From JAFIEN01 sp051859505 (GTDB taxonomy: Bacteria; Pseudomonadota; Alphaproteobacteria; Rhodobacterales; Rhodobacteraceae), in assembly GCA_051859505.1 (NCBI GenBank), contig JBHYFN010000017.1, positions 5,292-69,291 on the forward strand: a DNA stretch of 64,000 bases, written 5' to 3'. The translations under genes and the position numbers were made by a program. Shown one piece after another: positions 59,471 to 64,000 of the stretch (position 1 is the stretch's first letter; every line of letters begins with the position of its first letter). The notes below the pieces were generated by a model that did not search any database, had not been told where the DNA came from, and worked only from the letters and a program-made list of their open reading frames with translations.

Positions 59471-62400
59471 CTATTCGAGTTCGATCAACAGATCCTTGGC
59501 GTCGATCTGGGCCCCGGCCTGCACATGGATCGCCTTGACCACGCCGTCGCGGTCGGCGTGAAGCCCGGTCTCCATCTTCATCGCCTCGATGGTGAGAAGG
59601 AGGTCGCCCTTGTGGACCGGCTTGCCCGCCACGGCGGCGACCGTGGCCACGACCCCCGGCATCGGCGCGCCCACATGGGCGGAGTTGCCCGCTTCGGCCT
59701 TGGGCCGCTTGGGCGCGATGGCGGCGGCCTTGCGATTGGGCACGCGCACGGCGCGCGGCTGGCCGTTCAGTTCGAAGAAGACGCGCACTTCGCCTTCGTC
59801 GGTCGTCTCGCCCACGGTCTGCAGCCGCACTTCCAGCGTCTTGCCCGGGTCGATCTCGACCGCGATCTCCTCGCCCGGGCGCATGCCGTAGAAGAAGGTG
59901 CGCGTCGGCAGGGCGCGGACCGGGCCATAGGTACGGTGGCGGCCCATGTAATCAAGGAAGACCTTGGGATACATCATGTATCCCATCAGATCCTCGTCAT
60001 CGACCGCGCGGCCCTCCAGCTCTTCCGACAGTTTCGCCCGGGTCGCTTCAAGATCGACGGGCTCCATGTCCTTGCCCGGGCGCTCGGTCAGCGGCGCCTC
60101 GCCCTTGAGCGCCTTTTTCAGGATCGCTTCGGGCCAGCCGCCGGGGGGTTGGCCAAGGTTGCCCTTCAGCATGTCGATCACGCTGTCGGGGAACACCACA
60201 TCGACCTCGGGATCCTCGACCTGCGCGCGGCTCAGCCCCTGGCTCACCATCATCAGCGCCATGTCGCCCACCACCTTGGAGGAGGGCGTGACCTTCACGA
60301 TATCGCCGAACATCATGTTCACATCCGCATAGGCCTGCGCCACCTCGTGCCAGCGCTCCTCGAGGCCAAGCGAGCGCGCCTGCGCCTTGAGGTTGGTGAA
60401 CTGCCCGCCCGGCATCTCGTGCAGATAGACCTCGGAGGCGGGGGCCTGCAGGCCGCTTTCGAAGGCGGTGTAATGGGCGCGGACCTGTTCCCAGTAATTG
60501 CTGATCTCGCGGATCGCGGCGATATCGAGGCCGGTATCCCGCTCGGTATGGCGCAGCGCCTCGACGATGGAGCCAAGCGTGGGTTGCGAGGTGTTGCCCG
60601 AGAAGGCATCCATCGCCGCATCGACCGCATCCACCCCGGCGGCGCTCGCGGCCAGGATCGTGGCGATGGCCGCGCCCGAGGTGTCATGCGTGTGGAAATG
60701 CACCGGGATCGAGACCTCGTTCTTCAGGGCCCGGATCAACGCGGTCGCGGCGGGCGCCTTCAGAAGGCCCGCCATATCCTTGAGGCCCAGGACATGCGCG
60801 CCCGCATCCTCAAGCTGGCGGGCCATGCCGACATAGTATTTCAGGTCGTATTTCGCCCGGTCGGGATCGAGGATATCGCCGGTGTAGCAGACCGTCCCCT
60901 CGCAGACCTTGCCCGCCTCGATCACCGCATCCATGGCGACGCGCATGTTCTCGACCCAGTTGAGGCTGTCGAAGACGCGGAACACATCGACGCCGGATTT
61001 CGCGGCCTGCGCGACGAAGGCCTGCACGACGTTGTCGGGATAGTTGGTATAGCCCACCGCATTCGAGGCGCGCAGCAGCATCTGCGTCATGATGTTGGGC
61101 ATCGCCGCGCGGATATCGCGCAACCGCTGCCAGGGGCATTCCTGCAGGAACCGATAGGCCACGTCGAAAGTGGCGCCGCCCCAGCATTCCACGCTGAACA
61201 GGTCCGACATCTTGGCGGCATAGGTCGGCGCGACCCGGATCATGTCGATCGAGCGCATCCGTGTGGCCAGCAGCGACTGATGCCCGTCGCGCATCGTCGT
61301 GTCGGTGATCAACAGCCGCTGTTGGCGCAGCATCCAGTCGGCCACGGCCTTCGGCCCCTCCTGATCAAGCATCTGGCGCGTGCCCATCCGGGTGCTTTCC
61401 AGCGTCTTGACCGGCGGGCGGGGCGGGCGCAGATCCTCGGGCAGGACGGCGCGGCCGGCGGTTTCGGGATGCCCGTTCACGGTGATATCAGCGATATAGG
61501 TCAGGATCTTGGTCGCCCGGTCGCGGCGCTTCTTGAACTGGAACAGCTCGGGCGTCGTGTCGATGAACTTGGTCGTATAGGTGTTGTCGAGGAAGGTCGG
61601 GTGTTTCAGCAGGTTGATGACGAAGTCGATATTCGTGCTGACGCCCCGGATCCGAAACTCGCGCAGCGCCCGGTCCATCCGCGCAATCGCCATTTCGGGC
61701 GTGGGCGCGCGGGCCGTGACCTTGCTGAGCAGCGAATCGTAATAGCGCGTGATGACCGCGCCGGAATAGGCCGTGCCGCCATCCAGCCGGATGCCCGGGC
61801 CGGTGGCCGAGCGATAGATCTGGATGCGGCCATAGTCGGGGATGAAATTGTTGGTCGGATCCTCGGTCGTGACCCGGCATTGCAGGGCGTGGCCGTCAAG
61901 CTTGACCTTGTCCTGCGACGCGACGCCCGTCGCCTCGGCCAGCGTCTTGCCTTCGGTGATCAGGATCTGGGCGCGGACGATGTCGATCCCCGTCACCTCT
62001 TCGGTGACGGTATGTTCGACCTGCACCCGGGGATTGACCTCGATGAAATAGAACTGCTCGGTGTCCATATCCATCAGGAACTCGACCGTTCCGGCGCATT
62101 GGTAATTCACATGCGCGCAGATGCGGCGGCCCAGCTCGCACAGCTCTTCGCGCTGCGCTTGCGTGAGGTAGGGCGCGGGCGCGCGTTCGACGACCTTCTG
62201 GTTGCGGCGCTGGACGGAACAATCCCGCTCCCACAAATGGTAGATGTCGCCATGACTGTCGCCCAGGATCTGCACCTCGACATGGCGGGCGCGCAGGATC
62301 ATCTTTTCCAGATAGCCTTCGCCATTGCCGAAAGCGGCCTCTGCCTCGCGCCGGCCTTCACGGACCTTGTCCTCAAGCTCCTCTTCGGAGTTGATCGGCC

Positions 62401-62914
62401 GCATCCCCCGGCCGCCCCCGCCCCATGAGGCCTTGAGCATCAGCGGATAGCCGATCTCTGCCGCCTCGGCCCGGATCGCGTCCATGTCGTCGCCCAGCAC
62501 TTCGGTCGCGGGGATGACGGGCACACCGGCCTCGATCGCCACGCGCCGGGCGCTGGCCTTGTCGCCCAGTTGCCGCATCGTCTCGGCCTTGGGGCCGATG
62601 AAGGCGATGCCGGCGGCGGTGCAGGCATCGACGAAATCGGGGTTTTCCGACAGAAGGCCATAGCCCGGATGGATCGCATCCGCCCCGGAAAGGCGCGCCA
62701 CCCGGATGATCTCGGGGATCGAGAGGTAGGCCGCGACCGGCCCCAGCCCCTCGCCGATGCAGTAGGCCTCGTCGGCCTTGAAGCGGTGCAGGCCGAGCTT
62801 GTCTTCCTCGGCAAAGACGGCGACGGTCTTCTTGCCCATCTCGTTGGCGGCGCGCATCACGCGGATGGCGATCTCGCCCCGGTTGGCGACGAGGATTTTC
62901 TTGAATGTGGGCAT
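59471..62914 (-). CDS. pyc: Pyruvate carboxylase
   Basis: This 1147-aa multidomain enzyme carboxylates pyruvate to oxaloacetate. The biotin carboxylase domain (~1-455) has KILVANRGEIAIRVMRAA, GGGGRGMRPI and FIEVNPRVQVEHTVTEE. The carboxyltransferase domain (~530-810) has LLITDTTMRDGHQSLLATRM. A PYC-OADA domain and a C-terminal biotinyl domain follow, with the biotinylated lysine in EAMKMET (Lys1113). ATG 62914 has GGAG upstream and places the start at MPTFKKILVANRG. It is monocistronic and full length for the alpha4 type. Confidence 0.97.
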   Translation of the reverse strand: MPTFKKILVANRGEIAIRVMRAANEMGKKTVAVFAEEDKLGLHRFKADEAYCIGEGLGPVAAYLSIPEIIRVARLSGADAIHPGYGLLSENPDFVDACTAAGIAFIGPKAETMRQLGDKASARRVAIEAGVPVIPATEVLGDDMDAIRAEAAEIGYPLMLKASWGGGGRGMRPINSEEELEDKVREGRREAEAAFGNGEGYLEKMILRARHVEVQILGDSHGDIYHLWERDCSVQRRNQKVVERAPAPYLTQAQREELCELGRRICAHVNYQCAGTVEFLMDMDTEQFYFIEVNPRVQVEHTVTEEVTGIDIVRAQILITEGKTLAEATGVASQDKVKLDGHALQCRVTTEDPTNNFIPDYGRIQIYRSATGPGIRLDGGTAYSGAVITRYYDSLLSKVTARAPTPEMAIARMDRALREFRIRGVSTNIDFVINLLKHPTFLDNTYTTKFIDTTPELFQFKKRRDRATKILTYIADITVNGHPETAGRAVLPEDLRPPRPPVKTLESTRMGTRQMLDQEGPKAVADWMLRQQRLLITDTTMRDGHQSLLATRMRSIDMIRVAPTYAAKMSDLFSVECWGGATFDVAYRFLQECPWQRLRDIRAAMPNIMTQMLLRASNAVGYTNYPDNVVQAFVAQAAKSGVDVFRVFDSLNWVENMRVAMDAVIEAGKVCEGTVCYTGDILDPDRAKYDLKYYVGMARQLEDAGAHVLGLKDMAGLLKAPAATALIRALKNEVSIPVHFHTHDTSGAAIATILAASAAGVDAVDAAMDAFSGNTSQPTLGSIVEALRHTERDTGLDIAAIREISNYWEQVRAHYTAFESGLQAPASEVYLHEMPGGQFTNLKAQARSLGLEERWHEVAQAYADVNMMFGDIVKVTPSSKVVGDMALMMVSQGLSRAQVEDPEVDVVFPDSVIDMLKGNLGQPPGGWPEAILKKALKGEAPLTERPGKDMEPVDLEATRAKLSEELEGRAVDDEDLMGYMMYPKVFLDYMGRHRTYGPVRALPTRTFFYGMRPGEEIAVEIDPGKTLEVRLQTVGETTDEGEVRVFFELNGQPRAVRVPNRKAAAIAPKRPKAEAGNSAHVGAPMPGVVATVAAVAGKPVHKGDLLLTIEAMKMETGLHADRDGVVKAIHVQAGAQIDAKDLLIELE

Positions 62915-63086
62915 CGGCGCGCTCCGGGATTGGTCGTTCAGTTGCGTCACTCTAGCCCTGCTGCAGTGCGGCGCAAGGCCCGGGGTCGCATTCGGGCGAG
63001 AGGGCTTTCGCCCTGTTGCGACAGACTTGCGAACCAAACAAGAACAAGTCTTTTCCCGCCCGCGCCCTTGGGCTATCGTCTCCCGC

Positions 63087-64000
63087 ATGAGCAGTTTCTC
63101 CGAAGACGACGCTTTCGAGGCTGCGGCCCGTGCTCCGACGCTCTCGCAGGCGGCGATGGCCGCGCGGCCCGCGCCATATCTGGACGACCTCAACCCCGCG
63201 CAGCGCGAGGCGGTGCTGGCCATGGACGGCCCCGTCCTGATGCTGGCCGGCGCAGGCACGGGCAAGACCAAGGCGCTGACCACCCGGATCGTGCACCTGC
63301 TGGCCCAGGGCCGCGCGCGCCCGCATGAGGTGCTGGCCGTCACCTTCACCAACAAGGCCGCGCGCGAGATGAAGTTGCGCATCGGCCGGCTCCTGGGTGA
63401 AACGGTGGAAGGCATGCCTTGGCTTGGCACCTTCCATTCGGTCTGCGTCAAGCTTCTGCGGCGGCACGCGGAGCTGGTGGACCTCAAGTCCAACTTCACC
63501 ATCCTTGATACCGACGACCAGATCCGGCTGATGAAGCAGCTGATCCTGGCCGCCAATATCGACGAAAAGCGCTGGCCCGCGCGGATGCTGGCCGGCATCA
63601 TCGACGGCTGGAAGAACCGCGCCATCGGCCCCGAAGCGGTGCCGGTGGCCGACGCCAGCGCCTTCGACGGCAAGGGGCCGCGGCTTTACGCCGAATATCA
63701 GGGGCGGCTGCGCGATCTGAACGCGGTGGATTTCGGCGATCTGCTTTTGCACATGGTGGCGATCTTCCAGGCGCATGAGGATGTGCTTGCGCAATACCAG
63801 CGCATGTTCCGCTACATCCTTGTCGACGAATATCAGGATACCAACGTGGCGCAGTATCTGTGGCTGCGCCTTCTGGCGGGCGGGCACCGCAACATCTGCT
63901 GCGTGGGCGATGACGACCAGTCGATCTATGGCTGGCGCGGGGCGGAAGTGGGCAATATCCTGCGGTTCGAGAAGGATTTTCCCGGCGCCGTGGTGGTGCG
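63087..64000 (+). CDS. UvrD/PcrA-type DNA helicase, N-terminal part
   Basis: 304 codons are visible before the window ends. The UvrD-helicase ATP domain shows the Q motif LNPAQREAVLAMDGPVLMLA, Walker A AGTGKT (Lys60), motif Ia VTFTNKAAREM, Walker B FRYILVDEYQDTN and motif III CVGDDDQSIYGWRGAE. It is a superfamily I 3'-5' helicase for repair. A ~35-residue N-terminal extension precedes the helicase core. The rest lies outside the window. Divergent from pyc across 172 bp. Confidence 0.95.
   Translation, partial: MSSFSEDDAFEAAARAPTLSQAAMAARPAPYLDDLNPAQREAVLAMDGPVLMLAGAGTGKTKALTTRIVHLLAQGRARPHEVLAVTFTNKAAREMKLRIGRLLGETVEGMPWLGTFHSVCVKLLRRHAELVDLKSNFTILDTDDQIRLMKQLILAANIDEKRWPARMLAGIIDGWKNRAIGPEAVPVADASAFDGKGPRLYAEYQGRLRDLNAVDFGDLLLHMVAIFQAHEDVLAQYQRMFRYILVDEYQDTNVAQYLWLRLLAGGHRNICCVGDDDQSIYGWRGAEVGNILRFEKDFPGAVVV

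Overview
The window is high-GC alphaproteobacterial chromosome, most consistent with Rhodobacteraceae (Rhodobacter/Rhodovulum/Defluviimonas-like). The grounds are the fdsA-C-D order, a yajC-secD-secF-ccmABCDG block, a meso-DAP-type mra/mur cluster, a DUF1127 gene followed by CCTCCTCCC-loop RNA hairpins as in the Rhodobacter ccaF1-ccsR locus, and a terminated mraZ leader resembling the Rhodobacter sRNA UpsM. No rRNA, tRNA, CRISPR, phage or transposase gene was seen. Nearly all genes are ordinary chromosomal genes, tightly packed with ATGA/GTGA overlaps.

Layout. 1-1771 (+): 3' end of NAD-linked formate dehydrogenase (fdsA, fdhD/fdsC, fdsD). 1982-7599 (-): five-gene operon with a 2-hydroxyacid dehydrogenase and an LsrB/RhaS-type sugar ABC transporter. 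It diverges from a short-chain dehydrogenase (7843-8598) across a region holding a promoter and a TGGTC-A-GACCA operator. 8617-9987 (-): phosphohexomutase. 10060-12865 (-): ccmGDCBA, with an Mth938-like gene, secF, secD and yajC (to 16241). 16570-17520 (-): 3-hydroxyisobutyrate-dehydrogenase-like gene. 17909-19655 (+): small lipoprotein and homoserine dehydrogenase.

19854-23155 (-): five-gene ECF nickel importer (nikO, Q, M, L, K order on the map) under a perfect NikR-type operator. 23412-38183 (+): about 15 kb of co-directional genes. They encode an XRE-cupin regulator with two upstream operators, a peptide-type ABC importer, a GAF protein, hydantoinase/oxoprolinase HyuA and HyuB, an Asp/Glu/hydantoin racemase, an M24 hydrolase, an MDR oxidoreductase and a second HyuB. 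Together they look like uptake and ring opening or processing of an unknown cyclic amide or amino-acid derivative. 38308-41577: divergent DASS-type transporter and malonyl-CoA synthetase. 41781-44444 (-): P-type ATPase with atypical transport-site residues.

44574-55287 (-): mraZ-rsmH-ftsL-ftsI-murE-murF-mraY-(exported TPR gene)-murD. The usual continuation (ftsW, murG and so on) is absent here. The 828-bp region upstream of mraZ holds a candidate promoter and a terminated leader RNA. 56116-57240 (+): redoxin-like/2OG-Fe(II) oxygenase fusion. 57694-58303 (+): DUF1127 gene and nine tandem CCTCCTCCC hairpins ending in a strong terminator. 58350-59462: divergent Lrp/AsnC regulator and LysE exporter. 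59471-62914 (-): pyruvate carboxylase. 63087 to the end (+): 5' part of a UvrD/PcrA helicase.

Two repeat themes recur at gene 3' ends. One is a family of about 20-26 bp palindromes whose arms differ between copies but stay self-complementary. The other is a ~60-bp element (CTTCTTTTGTTCCCAAATAT followed by GC-rich arms), usually placed just after a stop codon in the orientation of that gene.
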